A DNA stretch of 64,000 bases, taken from positions 1,529,075 through 1,593,074 of the forward strand of contig CP051546.1 in assembly GCA_012837155.1 (NCBI GenBank), read 5' to 3'. Under the pieces are notes generated by a model, which was not told the origin of the DNA, did no database searches, and saw only the letters and a program-made list of their open reading frames with translations. A program made the translations under genes and the position numbers. The DNA is from Flavobacterium sp. (GTDB lineage Bacteria; Bacteroidota; Bacteroidia; Flavobacteriales; Flavobacteriaceae). Shown piece after piece: positions 17,979 through 27,291 of the stretch. How positions within the stretch are numbered: position 1 is the stretch's first letter; each line of letters begins with the position of its first letter.

Positions 17979-19459
17979 AGTCAATCCTTAAATATGACAC
18001 AACAGATTGATTGTTAATAACTTGTATATAAAAACAACTTAAAAACACTAAGTTGAATTACCAAAAAGTGTATATTTAGGTATAAAAAAGTGGCAATATG
18101 TTAGGTAAAATAAAACCGAATTTTCAGCAAAATTTATTTCAGACTAGGCTGACAGATCTTATAAACCTTGAGCATCCTTTGGTAAAACTCGCAGGGGAGC
18201 TTGATTGGTCAAAAATGGAGTTTGAGTTCCAAAACCTATATTCAGAGCAAGGAAGACCCTCTATTCCGATTAGAAAAATAGCAGGTTTACTGCTGTTAAA
18301 AGAGATGTTTAAAGAGAGTGATGAATCTGTAGTTGAACGTTGGATAGAAAACCCTTATTGGCAATATTTTACAGGAGAATATTTTTTTCAAAACAAGCAA
18401 CCTTTTGACCCGAGTGAGTTTGTTCATTTTAGAAAGAGACTGAAAGAGAAAGGATTAGAATTTATTTTAAGTCAAACAGTAGCCTTGCATCCAGAGGCGA
18501 AAAATGAAAAGGAAGTTCAGATTGACACCACTGTTCAAGAAAAAAATATTACTTTTCCAACCGATGCCAAATTAGCTAAAAAGGTAATTGACAATTGTAC
18601 AAAAATAGCTGAAAAAGAAGGAGTTAAACAAAGACAAACTTATAAAAGGGTAGCCAAACAACATCTTCGGGATGCTTATTTTGGACATCATCCCAAACGA
18701 AAAAAGAAAGCTATAATGGCGCGAAAAAAGTTGCGAACCATTGGTAAGCGAGTCGTTCGAGAATTGGAACGCAAGTTGCCTGAAGAAATTTTAAAACAAT
18801 ACGAAACAGAATTTAGCAATTACAAAAAAGTACTCACTCAGGAAAGAAACAGCAAGGAAAAAATATACAGTTTACACGAACCTCAAACAGCCTGTATAGC
18901 AAAAGGGAAAGCTCATAAAGCGTATGAATTTGGAACAAAAGTAGCGGTAACAAGAGGTCGAAAAACAGGAGTCATTACCTCAATAAAACGATTTTCAGGC
19001 AATCCTCACGATAGCAAAACCTTAGAAGAATCATTAGCACAAAGCCAGCGAGTTAGAGAGCAAATTGGAGGTACAAGACCAACAATAGCAAGTACAGACA
19101 GAGGATTTAGAGGTGTCACACAAGTTGAAAATACACAAATAGTAATCCCAAAAAACACAAAAGAAAAATCAAGATACAAACAAGACGTTGCCCGAAAAAG
19201 ATTTAGAGCCAGAGCGGCAATAGAACCAACAATATCCCATTTAAAAAGAAACCACGCTTTAGGATTAAATTTCCTCAAAGGCGTGGCTGGAGATATTAAT
19301 AATGCACTTTTAGCAGGTATTGGTTACAATCTAAAAATGAGGTTTAACCATATCAAAGCACAATTTATTCTTTGTCTCGAATTTTTAATGCATATTTTTG
19401 CAAATGTGTTTTTGATAAAAAATCTAAAAACTCAAAAAGTGAGTTTTTAAGGAATGACT
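17979..19459 (+). mobile_element. IS5-superfamily element, copy 3 (complete)
   Basis: 1481-bp complete element with the same imperfect 15-bp terminal inverted repeats as the other copies and a 4-bp target duplication AGAT (17975-17978 and 19460-19463). It is inserted between the GH2 gene and a hairpin at 19482-19515 that was probably the GH2 terminator. It has a single intact transposase gene, so this copy may be active. Confidence 0.96.
18098..19450 (+). CDS. IS5-superfamily transposase, intact
   Basis: 450-aa DDE transposase. The N-terminal half carries the DUF772/InsH-type domain (about residues 15-120, with QGRPSIPIRKIAGLLLLKEMF). The DDE residues are probably Asp143 (VQIDTTVQ), Asp334 (ASTDRGFRG) and Glu376 (AAIEPTISHLKR), with a basic linker between (about 195-230). 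The stop lies nine bases before the element end. Assignment to the IS5 group or the related IS1182 group cannot be settled by eye; the 4-bp duplication fits IS5. Copies 2 and 4 are broken versions of this gene. Confidence 0.93.
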   Translation: MLGKIKPNFQQNLFQTRLTDLINLEHPLVKLAGELDWSKMEFEFQNLYSEQGRPSIPIRKIAGLLLLKEMFKESDESVVERWIENPYWQYFTGEYFFQNKQPFDPSEFVHFRKRLKEKGLEFILSQTVALHPEAKNEKEVQIDTTVQEKNITFPTDAKLAKKVIDNCTKIAEKEGVKQRQTYKRVAKQHLRDAYFGHHPKRKKKAIMARKKLRTIGKRVVRELERKLPEEILKQYETEFSNYKKVLTQERNSKEKIYSLHEPQTACIAKGKAHKAYEFGTKVAVTRGRKTGVITSIKRFSGNPHDSKTLEESLAQSQRVREQIGGTRPTIASTDRGFRGVTQVENTQIVIPKNTKEKSRYKQDVARKRFRARAAIEPTISHLKRNHALGLNFLKGVAGDINNALLAGIGYNLKMRFNHIKAQFILCLEFLMHIFANVFLIKNLKTQKVSF

Positions 19460-19481
19460 AGATAGTATATCTTTCGATTTC

Positions 19482-19515
19482 AAAAAGACTATTTCAATAT
19501 TGGAATAGTCTTTTT
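19482..19515 (+). terminator. Hairpin terminator
   Basis: Inverted repeat AAAAAGACTATT..AATAGTCTTTTT with a short loop and a terminal T run. It lies just right of IS copy 3 and was probably the terminator of the GH2 gene before the insertion. Confidence 0.65.
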
Positions 19516-19573
19516 AATAGGGTTAGTAAAATTGAAAAGCACTATTTTGTTGACATAAAACACTATTAAATAG

Positions 19574-20902
19574 ATGAAAAAAATAATATTGTTCGCTCTT
19601 TTTAATGGAGTATCTTTTTTTGGTTTTGCACAAACTAAAATTGAGGCAAAAGATATAAAAGAAAAGATGCAATGGTTTGCCGATGCCAAGTTGGGAATCT
19701 TTATTCATACAGGTATTTATGCCGTAAATGGAATTGGAGAGTCATGGAGTTTTCACAATAAAACAATCAGTCATGCCGACTATATGAAACAGTTAAAAGG
19801 GTTTACACTCAAGAAGTATAATCCTGCTCAATGGGCTGATTTGATTCAAGAAAGTGGTGCAAAATATGCTGTAATTACAACCAAGCATCATGACGGAGTC
19901 GCTACATACGATACCAAAATGAACAACTTGAGTATTGTAAAAGCAGCACCAGCCAAGAGCGATATGGTAAAACCTTTCTTTGAAGAACTGCGAAAAAGAA
20001 ACATCAAATGTGGGGCTTATTTCTCCTTAATCGATTGGTCAAATAAAGATTATCCAGGATTTTTAAAAGACAGTTCTCGATACGTTATCAAGAATGATTA
20101 CCAACGCTGGAATAAATTTAGAGCTTTCTTTCAAGGTCAGATAAAGGAAATTAGTGAGAAATTTAATCCTGATTTGTGGTGGTTTGATGGCGATTGGGAG
20201 CATAGTGCTGAAGAGTGGGAATCGGAGAAAACACGTCAAATAATCCTGTCTAAAAATCCATCTTCCATCATTAATGGACGTCTTCAAGGATATGGCGATT
20301 ATGCTACTCCGGAGCAAAATTTTCCAGTAAGTCGACCTGCATTTAATTGGTGGGAATTGTGTATGACTATTAATGATAATTGGGGCTATCAGCCTAAAGA
20401 TCACAATTGGAAAACACCTTATGAAATTATTACTATATTTGTTGATGCTGTATCTAATGGAGGAAATTTACTTTTAGATATTGGACCAAAAGAAGATGGA
20501 ACCATCCCTGAAGAAGAAGTCAACGTGCTGAAGGAATTGGGTGCGTGGAATAAAAGAAATGGAGAAGCAATATTTAATTCCATGGGAGGAATTCCGCAAG
20601 GGCACTTTTATGGGCCAACTACTTTATCCAAAGATTCCGAAACGCTTTATTTATTTGTTCATGGAAAATCTTCGGGGGCATTAATGCTTAAAGGGTTAGA
20701 TTGTAAAATTCAAGAGATTACGGTTTTAGGAAATGGCACAAAATTAGCACACAAAGTTGTTGGTAAAATTTCATGGAGTCCAGTTCCCGGATTGGTTTAT
20801 ATCAATTTACCAGAAGAAGCTCTTGATAAATATGTGACGGTTCTGAAATTAAAGTTAGACAAGCCTATAAAATTGTATACAGGACAAGGAGGGTTGCAAT
20901 AA
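19574..20902 (+). CDS. GH29 alpha-L-fucosidase
   Basis: 442-aa secreted alpha-L-fucosidase (signal peptide to about residue 19). Family motifs are clear: TKHHDGVATYDTK in the first third, the nucleophile Asp205 in LWWFDGDWE, and INGRLQGYGDYATPEQ. It removes terminal or core fucose from glycans, probably in the periplasm or at the surface. It heads a run of same-strand glycosidase genes with short gaps (29 bp to the GH20 gene), following a terminator hairpin, so a promoter should lie at about 19516-19573. Confidence 0.92.
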   Translation: MKKIILFALFNGVSFFGFAQTKIEAKDIKEKMQWFADAKLGIFIHTGIYAVNGIGESWSFHNKTISHADYMKQLKGFTLKKYNPAQWADLIQESGAKYAVITTKHHDGVATYDTKMNNLSIVKAAPAKSDMVKPFFEELRKRNIKCGAYFSLIDWSNKDYPGFLKDSSRYVIKNDYQRWNKFRAFFQGQIKEISEKFNPDLWWFDGDWEHSAEEWESEKTRQIILSKNPSSIINGRLQGYGDYATPEQNFPVSRPAFNWWELCMTINDNWGYQPKDHNWKTPYEIITIFVDAVSNGGNLLLDIGPKEDGTIPEEEVNVLKELGAWNKRNGEAIFNSMGGIPQGHFYGPTTLSKDSETLYLFVHGKSSGALMLKGLDCKIQEITVLGNGTKLAHKVVGKISWSPVPGLVYINLPEEALDKYVTVLKLKLDKPIKLYTGQGGLQ

Positions 20903-20931
20903 AAGAAAATATTAACTAAAAAAAATAAATC

Positions 20932-22572
20932 ATGATTAAATCTTTTTTTAAGGCACTGTTGTTATTTGGTGTTGTGGCATTTGGGCAGGAAGTAAGCATC
21001 ATTCCACAGCCCAATCAGGTGGTTACTAAATCGGGAAGTTTTGTCATTAGTCCTCGAACTAATTTAGTTGTTAGCAACAAAAGCGACGCGAATTCGGCAG
21101 CTTTTTTAAATAAATATTTATCTGATTACTACGGTTTTCAGTTGCCCATCGTTTCCAAAGCAACCAAGAATAGTATTCAATTAGTAAGTCTCAAAAATAC
21201 GAGCGGACTGGCAAGCGAAGGATATTCTTTGAAGTCCGATACTCAAGGAGTTACTATTGTAGGAAAATCGAGCCAAGGTACTTTTTATGGAGTACAAACT
21301 CTAATTCAATTATTGCCTGTTGAAAAAGGAAACGCTCTGAAAATAGCGGCAGTCGAAGTAACTGATACCCCTCGGTTTGTGTATCGAGGAGCGATGCTCG
21401 ATGTAGGACGCCATTTTTTTTCGGTTGCCTTTGTGAAAAAGTATATTGATTATCTAGCCTTACACAAGTTGAATTATTTTCATTGGCATTTAACTGAAGA
21501 CCAAGGATGGCGAATCGAAATAAAAAAATACCCTAAATTGACCGAAATAGGATCCAAACGAAATGGAGCCATTATTGGGTCATATCCAGGAAAAGGAAGT
21601 GATAATACAGTCGACCAAGGGTTTTACACCCAAGAACAAGTAAAAGACATCGTAAAATATGCTTCGGATCGTTTTATTACAGTTATTCCAGAAATAGAAA
21701 TGCCTGGGCATAGTGGGGCTGCTATAGCCGCTTATCCAGAATTAAGTTGTTTTCCCAACGAAAAAACAAATATTCCTGAGAGTATGATTTCTGAAAAAAG
21801 CAAACAGGAATTAGCTAGCGGACAAAAAGTAAAATTAGTTCAAGAAACTTGGGGTGTGCACACAGATGTGTTTGTGCCAAATGAAAATACATTTAAGTTT
21901 TTACAAGACGTTATAGATGAAGTTGTAACCTTATTTCCTTCAAAATATATTCATATAGGAGGAGACGAATGCCCTAAAGATGCTTGGAAAAGAAGTGAAT
22001 TTTGCCAACAATTGATTAAAGAAAAAGGATTGAAAGACGAACACGGACTTCAAAGCTATTTTATTCAACGCATGGAAAAATACATCAATAGTAAGGGCAA
22101 AACACTAATAGGCTGGGACGAAATACTAGAAGGCGGTTTGGCACCCAACGCCTTGGTAATGAGTTGGAGAGGTGAGGAAGGTGGAATAGCCGCTGCCAAG
22201 GAAAATCATCAAGTAATCATGACACCCGGAAGCCATGTTTATCTAGATCATTCTCAAACTAAGAATGAAAAAGAAGTAACCATTGGAGGATTTTTGCCTT
22301 TAGAAACGGTATATGGATATGAGCCAATCCCAAAGGAGTTAAATGAGCAACAGGCAAAATATGTTTTAGGCGCCCAAGGAAATGTGTGGACAGAATATAT
22401 GGCTAATCCAGCCAAAGTAGAGTATATGATTTTTCCGCGTTTAAGTGCTTTGAGCGAAGTGTTGTGGTCTTCTAAAACGGCTAAAAACTGGCCAGCATTT
22501 CAAACTAAAATCGAAACGATGAAAAAACGTTACGGTATGTGGGGAGCTAATTATTTTAAAGAAAGTAAATAA
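20932..22572 (+). CDS. GH20 beta-N-acetylhexosaminidase (1)
   Basis: 546-aa GH20 enzyme with a signal peptide. It has the typical N-terminal GH20b alpha/beta domain (about 20-140), then the catalytic barrel with MLDVGRHFF, HWHLTEDQGWRIEIKKYPKL and the catalytic Asp345-Glu346 pair in HIGGDECPKDAW. It releases terminal beta-GlcNAc (or GalNAc) by substrate-assisted catalysis. It lacks the C-terminal chitobiase and discoidin-type domains present in the second GH20 of the locus, so the two may work on different positions of the glycan. A strong hairpin follows it. Confidence 0.93.
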   Translation: MIKSFFKALLLFGVVAFGQEVSIIPQPNQVVTKSGSFVISPRTNLVVSNKSDANSAAFLNKYLSDYYGFQLPIVSKATKNSIQLVSLKNTSGLASEGYSLKSDTQGVTIVGKSSQGTFYGVQTLIQLLPVEKGNALKIAAVEVTDTPRFVYRGAMLDVGRHFFSVAFVKKYIDYLALHKLNYFHWHLTEDQGWRIEIKKYPKLTEIGSKRNGAIIGSYPGKGSDNTVDQGFYTQEQVKDIVKYASDRFITVIPEIEMPGHSGAAIAAYPELSCFPNEKTNIPESMISEKSKQELASGQKVKLVQETWGVHTDVFVPNENTFKFLQDVIDEVVTLFPSKYIHIGGDECPKDAWKRSEFCQQLIKEKGLKDEHGLQSYFIQRMEKYINSKGKTLIGWDEILEGGLAPNALVMSWRGEEGGIAAAKENHQVIMTPGSHVYLDHSQTKNEKEVTIGGFLPLETVYGYEPIPKELNEQQAKYVLGAQGNVWTEYMANPAKVEYMIFPRLSALSEVLWSSKTAKNWPAFQTKIETMKKRYGMWGANYFKESK

Positions 22573-22584
22573 CGATTAATTTAA

Positions 22585-22609
22585 AAGGCAGTTCAACTTG
22601 AACTGCCTT
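22585..22609 (+). terminator. Hairpin terminator after GH20 (1)
   Basis: Perfect inverted repeat AAGGCAGTTCA / TGAACTGCCTT with a 3-nt loop, followed by a T-rich stretch, 13 bp after the GH20 stop. It probably separates this transcript from the beta-mannosidase onward. Confidence 0.75.
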
Positions 22610-22865
22610 ATTTATTGGTCTTAAAAATAGTTTAAAACGATACCCTTTTAGTGCATTTCGCTTCTAAAAATTCGACCGCAAATTACGCAAATTAATTCGT
22701 GCCAATTTGTGTAATTCGTGGTAAACTTATAAGTATTACAACTACGCAGGCTTTTAGCCCGCCAATCAAACCTATTGACTTCAAGTCCATAGTGGTTTAG
22801 TTTATTGATTATTTTTTTATCTGTTAAAGAATAAAGTCTATATATAAAGTTGAAACTCAATTGCA
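22610..22865. other. Intergenic region with flavobacterial-type repeat text
   Basis: Noncoding. It holds reiterated AATTCGTG/AATTTGTG words (22690-22725) and palindrome-like segments such as GCTTTTAGCCCGCC, typical of degenerate dispersed repeats in flavobacterial intergenic DNA. The promoter of the beta-mannosidase gene should lie here, but I see no convincing consensus. Confidence 0.5.
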
Positions 22866-24860
22866 ATGAAACACAAAAAATATTTTTATTGGTTTATTAT
22901 TGTTTGTTTAACAAATTGGTCTCTAACACTTAATGCTCAGGAAAGAATTATTGTTTTAAAGGATAATTGGCAATTTCGTCAGCAAGGAACAGCGAAGTGG
23001 AATAACGCTACTGTGCCTGGAGAAGTGCATACTGATTTACTGAATAACAAACTAATCCCTGATCCTTTTTATCGTGATAACGAGAAAAAAATGCAATGGA
23101 TTGAAAAAAAGAATTGGGAGTACAAAACTTCTTTTTCTGTCATGCCAGCCACGCTAAAACGAGTACATAATGAATTAGTTTTTGACGGACTGGATACTTA
23201 TGCCACAGTTTATCTCAATAATCAGTTGGTTCTAAAAGCGGATAATATGTTTCGCCAATGGAAAGTAGACGTAAAAAAAATATTAAAACCAGGAAATAAT
23301 AATTTGGTAATTGTATTTCAGTCGGCACAAAACGTTGTCGATTCACTCGCCAAGAAAGATTTACCTTTTGTAATTCCGGATAACCCACGCGCTTATGTTC
23401 GCAAAGCGCAATATCATTTTGGTTGGGATTGGGGACCAAAATTTACTACTTGCGGAGTTTGGAAAGCAGCACGATTGGAATCTTATGATGAGAAGCCCGC
23501 AGAGAAACCCTATGTTTTGAATCGGAAAATCGAATTGGTGCAACAACCAGACAGTTTAGGAAAATCATTTTATTTTAAACTTGATGGGAAACCAGTATAC
23601 ATGAAGGGTGCCAATTACATTCCATCAGATGCTTTTCTTTCGAGAGTTACTAAAAAGGAGTATGAAAAAGTCATAAAAATGGCGAAAGACGCTAATATGA
23701 ATATGTTACGTGTTTGGGGTGGCGGAATTTATGAGGATGATTATTTTTATGATTTATGCGATAAATACGGAATTAATGTTTGGCAGGATTTTATGTTTGC
23801 AGGAACGATGATTCCTGGTGATAAAGCCTTTTTTGACAATGTAAAAGAAGAAGTGCAATACCAAGTGAAGCGTTTGCGCCATCATCCGAGTATTGTTTTG
23901 TGGTGTGGAAATAACGAAAGTGAAGTCGGATTTAAAGAATGGGGTTGGATTAAATCGTTCAAGATTTCTAAGCAAGATTCTACCCGTCTTTGGAAAGATT
24001 ATGTTCGTTTGTTTCAAGATAGTATTCCGAAGTGGGTCAAAGAAGTCGATCCTAATCGTCCTTACACCAGTAGTTCCCCTCTTTTTGGAGGAAAAGATTT
24101 GAGTCTCAAACAAGGCGATAGTCATTATTGGGGAACTTGGTGGGCACTCGAAGATATTGAAATCATTCACAAAAAAACAGGTCGGTTTGTGAGTGAATAC
24201 GGAATGCAAGCCATGCCAAATTACGCTTCTGTTGAAAAGTTTACTAAACCAGAAGACCGCTTTTTATTTTCCGATGTTCTAAAAGTGCATCAAAAAGCAG
24301 GGAAAGGATTCGATAAATTAAACTCTTATTTGCACCGCTATTTTATCGATTCTACTAAAGTTAAAAAGATGAGGGTAGCCGATTATACCTATCTTACCCA
24401 ATGTTTGCAATATTATTCATTAAAAAACATCATTGGTATCCACCGGAGCAAAGCTCCTTATAATATGGGAACCGTAGTTTGGCAACTCAACGATTGTTGG
24501 CCAGTTGCAAGTTGGAGTGTTACAGATTATTATAATCGACAGCCCAAAGCAGCTTGGTATGCCATGAGAGAAGCCTATCGAGAGGATAAAGTTCCAGCAA
24601 TTGATCTTACTCATCCTAAAGATTTGTCATTAGAAAATCCTGCTATAACTTGGAAAATAAAAGGAAATGAAATTAGCATAACATCTAAAAAGTTTGCTAA
24701 ATATGTTTATGTGGAAATTAAAGGGTATAAGGGAAAATTAAGTGATAATTATATCGATTTGAAGGCAGGTGAAGAAACTGTAATTTCATTTGAAGGTAAA
24801 ATAACCCGCCCGATTGTAACCGTCACGTCATTGTATGATGTGCTTCAGAGGTATAAATAA
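22866..24860 (+). CDS. GH2 beta-mannosidase lacking two domains
   Basis: 664-aa secreted beta-mannosidase that would cleave the Man-beta-1,4-GlcNAc bond of the N-glycan core. The N-terminal jelly-roll (about 25-205), the TIM barrel with acid/base Glu351 (WCGNNES) and nucleophile Glu444 (SEYGMQAMP), and the last Ig-like domain are present. Five-domain relatives are about 820-865 aa. Here the text jumps in frame from ARLESYDE to RKIELVQQPDS, and from YAMREAYRE to HPKDLSLENPAITW, so the second and fourth (Ig-like) domains seem to be absent. The reading frame is intact across both joints. It may be a natural minimal form or a damaged gene. Confidence 0.88.
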   Translation: MKHKKYFYWFIIVCLTNWSLTLNAQERIIVLKDNWQFRQQGTAKWNNATVPGEVHTDLLNNKLIPDPFYRDNEKKMQWIEKKNWEYKTSFSVMPATLKRVHNELVFDGLDTYATVYLNNQLVLKADNMFRQWKVDVKKILKPGNNNLVIVFQSAQNVVDSLAKKDLPFVIPDNPRAYVRKAQYHFGWDWGPKFTTCGVWKAARLESYDEKPAEKPYVLNRKIELVQQPDSLGKSFYFKLDGKPVYMKGANYIPSDAFLSRVTKKEYEKVIKMAKDANMNMLRVWGGGIYEDDYFYDLCDKYGINVWQDFMFAGTMIPGDKAFFDNVKEEVQYQVKRLRHHPSIVLWCGNNESEVGFKEWGWIKSFKISKQDSTRLWKDYVRLFQDSIPKWVKEVDPNRPYTSSSPLFGGKDLSLKQGDSHYWGTWWALEDIEIIHKKTGRFVSEYGMQAMPNYASVEKFTKPEDRFLFSDVLKVHQKAGKGFDKLNSYLHRYFIDSTKVKKMRVADYTYLTQCLQYYSLKNIIGIHRSKAPYNMGTVVWQLNDCWPVASWSVTDYYNRQPKAAWYAMREAYREDKVPAIDLTHPKDLSLENPAITWKIKGNEISITSKKFAKYVYVEIKGYKGKLSDNYIDLKAGEETVISFEGKITRPIVTVTSLYDVLQRYK

Positions 24861-24891
24861 CAATAAAAAAGAATTCATTTAATATAGAACA

Positions 24892-27156
24892 ATGATTGTA
24901 AAATTTAGAAAAATAATCTTCTTTGGATTTTTAGTTTTTAGTTCTTTGCCGGTAATCTCACAGGTAAAAACTAAAAATAGTATCGATTACACGCAATTAG
25001 TCCATCCGTTAATTGGCTCTGCAGGTCATGGTCATGTTTTTGTGGGTGCTAATGTGCCATTTGGAGCCGTTCAGTTAGGGCCAGTCAATGTTTTTGAAGG
25101 GTGGGATTGGTGTAGCGGATACAATTATGCCAGTAATACAATAGTAGGCTTTACGCATACTCATTTGAGTGGAACAGGAATTGGCGATTTAAATGATATT
25201 CTTTTGTTGCCTCTAACGGGGAAAGTACCGCTGACAAAAGGGACAAAGGAAGATATGCAGCAAGGATATGGATCTTATTTTTCGCATAAAAATGAAACAA
25301 GTAAGCCAGGTTATTATAGTGTTTTGCTTGATAAATACAATGTGAAGGCAGAGCTAACGGCTTCTGAAAGGGTGGGATTTCATAAATATTCGTTTCCTTC
25401 AACAGATGATGCTCACATATTACTTGACCTTGCAGATGGCGTAGGTTGGGATAAGCCTATGAAAACATGTATAAAAAAAATGACCAAAACCACCATTACA
25501 GGGTATCGTTTTTCAAAGGGATGGGCAAATGATCAACGGGTTTATTTTGCTATTGAATTTTCAGAACCCATTGAAAATATGTCATTATACGATAGCACTT
25601 CGGTTGTAAAAGGAACAGAGGGAGAAGCTGTTCGAATGAAGGCGGTATTGGATTTTAATCTAAAAAAAAGCAAAAACCTATTTGTAAAAGTAGGACTCTC
25701 TCCAGTTAGTTCTGAAAATGCTTTGATTAATATTAAGGCAGAAATTCCACATTGGGATTTTATAAAAACGGTTCAGCAGGCTAAAACAAAATGGAATAAT
25801 GAATTAAAAAAAATCCAGATAAAGGCTGATAAAGAAACAGAAAAGGTTTTTTATACGGCAATGTATCACACCATGTTTGCTCCTTCTATTTTTAGCGATG
25901 CTAATGGAGATTATAGAGGAACGGATAAAAAGGTCTATAAAAAAGCAAATTTTACCAATTATACTACTTTTTCACTTTGGGATACTTATCGGGCTTTGCA
26001 CCCTTTGTTTACCATAACCCAACCCGATAAAATTAATGACATCGTCAAATCGTTTTTAGCAATTTATCAGCAACAAGGACGATTGCCCGTTTGGCATTTG
26101 ATGGGAAACGAAACAGATTGCATGAATGCCAATCATTCTATTCCTGTTGTGGTTGATGCTTATTTTAAAGGGTATCGCAACTATGACACCGCTCTTGCTT
26201 ATGAAGCCATAAAGAAAACAGCCATGCAAACTCGTAACGGAATGGATTATGTTCAAAAGTTGCAATACATTCCCGCTGATTCATTGCATGAAACAGTTGC
26301 CAATGCATTGGAATATGCCATTGATGATTGGTGTATTGCCCGAATGGCTAAGGAAATGAACAAGATGGAAGATTATGATTATTTTACAAAAAGAGCCAAT
26401 TTGTATCAACTTTATTTTGATAAGGAAACAACATTTATGCGCGGAAAACTGAAAAATGGGCAATGGCATGAGCCGTTTAACCCACTTTCTTCTGCACATC
26501 GTAGAGACGATTATGTCGAAGGAAATGCTTGGCAATACACATGGTTAGTGCCGCAAAATCCTTACGGATTGATAGAGCTATTTGGAGGAGATGAAAAATT
26601 TACAGAAAAACTAGATTCCTTATTCGTAATCAAAGAAGCAGTCGTGGGAGCGGATGCTTCGCCAGATATTAGTGGATTGATTGGACAATATGCACAAGGC
26701 AACGAGCCAGGACACCATATTCCTTACTTGTTTTCGTATGTAGGACAACCTTGGAAAACAGCAAGATTAATCCGAGAAATAGCAAATACATTTTACACAA
26801 CTAAACCCGACGGACTTTGTGGAAATGAAGATTTGGGGCAAATGTCAGCTTGGTATGTTTTTTCGGCTATGGGGTTTTACTCGGTTAATCCAGCAAATGG
26901 GATTTATGTTTTAGGAAGTCCATTAGTAAATACGGCGACCATACATTATAAAGGAAATACTTCATTTACATTGACAGCAGTAGACAATAGTAATGCCAAT
27001 ATTTATATTCAAAGAGTAGCATATAATGGTTTGCCTTACACCAAATCGTATATTACTCATGATATGATTGTAAAAGGAGGGGAATTGAAATTATATATGG
27101 GAAGTACACCTTCAGCAACTTGGGGCGTTAAAAAAGAAGATAGGCCGTTAAATTAA
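24892..27156 (+). CDS. GH92 alpha-mannosidase
   Basis: 754-aa GH92 exo-acting, Ca2+-dependent alpha-mannosidase with a signal peptide (to about residue 23). Recognised by the N-terminal motif VHPLIGSAGHGHVFVGANVP, by WDTYRALHPLFTI, by WHLMGNETDCMNANHS and by EPGHHIPYLFSYVGQPW. GH92 enzymes remove alpha-1,2-, 1,3- or 1,6-linked mannose from N-glycans or yeast mannan. It is 31 bp after the beta-mannosidase and followed by a GH125 enzyme, the usual partner for the remaining alpha-1,6-mannose. Linkage specificity cannot be read by eye. Confidence 0.94.
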   Translation: MIVKFRKIIFFGFLVFSSLPVISQVKTKNSIDYTQLVHPLIGSAGHGHVFVGANVPFGAVQLGPVNVFEGWDWCSGYNYASNTIVGFTHTHLSGTGIGDLNDILLLPLTGKVPLTKGTKEDMQQGYGSYFSHKNETSKPGYYSVLLDKYNVKAELTASERVGFHKYSFPSTDDAHILLDLADGVGWDKPMKTCIKKMTKTTITGYRFSKGWANDQRVYFAIEFSEPIENMSLYDSTSVVKGTEGEAVRMKAVLDFNLKKSKNLFVKVGLSPVSSENALINIKAEIPHWDFIKTVQQAKTKWNNELKKIQIKADKETEKVFYTAMYHTMFAPSIFSDANGDYRGTDKKVYKKANFTNYTTFSLWDTYRALHPLFTITQPDKINDIVKSFLAIYQQQGRLPVWHLMGNETDCMNANHSIPVVVDAYFKGYRNYDTALAYEAIKKTAMQTRNGMDYVQKLQYIPADSLHETVANALEYAIDDWCIARMAKEMNKMEDYDYFTKRANLYQLYFDKETTFMRGKLKNGQWHEPFNPLSSAHRRDDYVEGNAWQYTWLVPQNPYGLIELFGGDEKFTEKLDSLFVIKEAVVGADASPDISGLIGQYAQGNEPGHHIPYLFSYVGQPWKTARLIREIANTFYTTKPDGLCGNEDLGQMSAWYVFSAMGFYSVNPANGIYVLGSPLVNTATIHYKGNTSFTLTAVDNSNANIYIQRVAYNGLPYTKSYITHDMIVKGGELKLYMGSTPSATWGVKKEDRPLN

Positions 27157-27291
27157 CAATAAATGGTGTTGCTTAATACTCGGTTTAATACTCTAAAAGG
27201 GCTGAATGTGTTTTTTGTAAATCATCATTCTAATGAAGGGAGAGCTTTATTTAATAAGTTTTCTTATTCCGCTCAAAAAAAATAAAATTAT

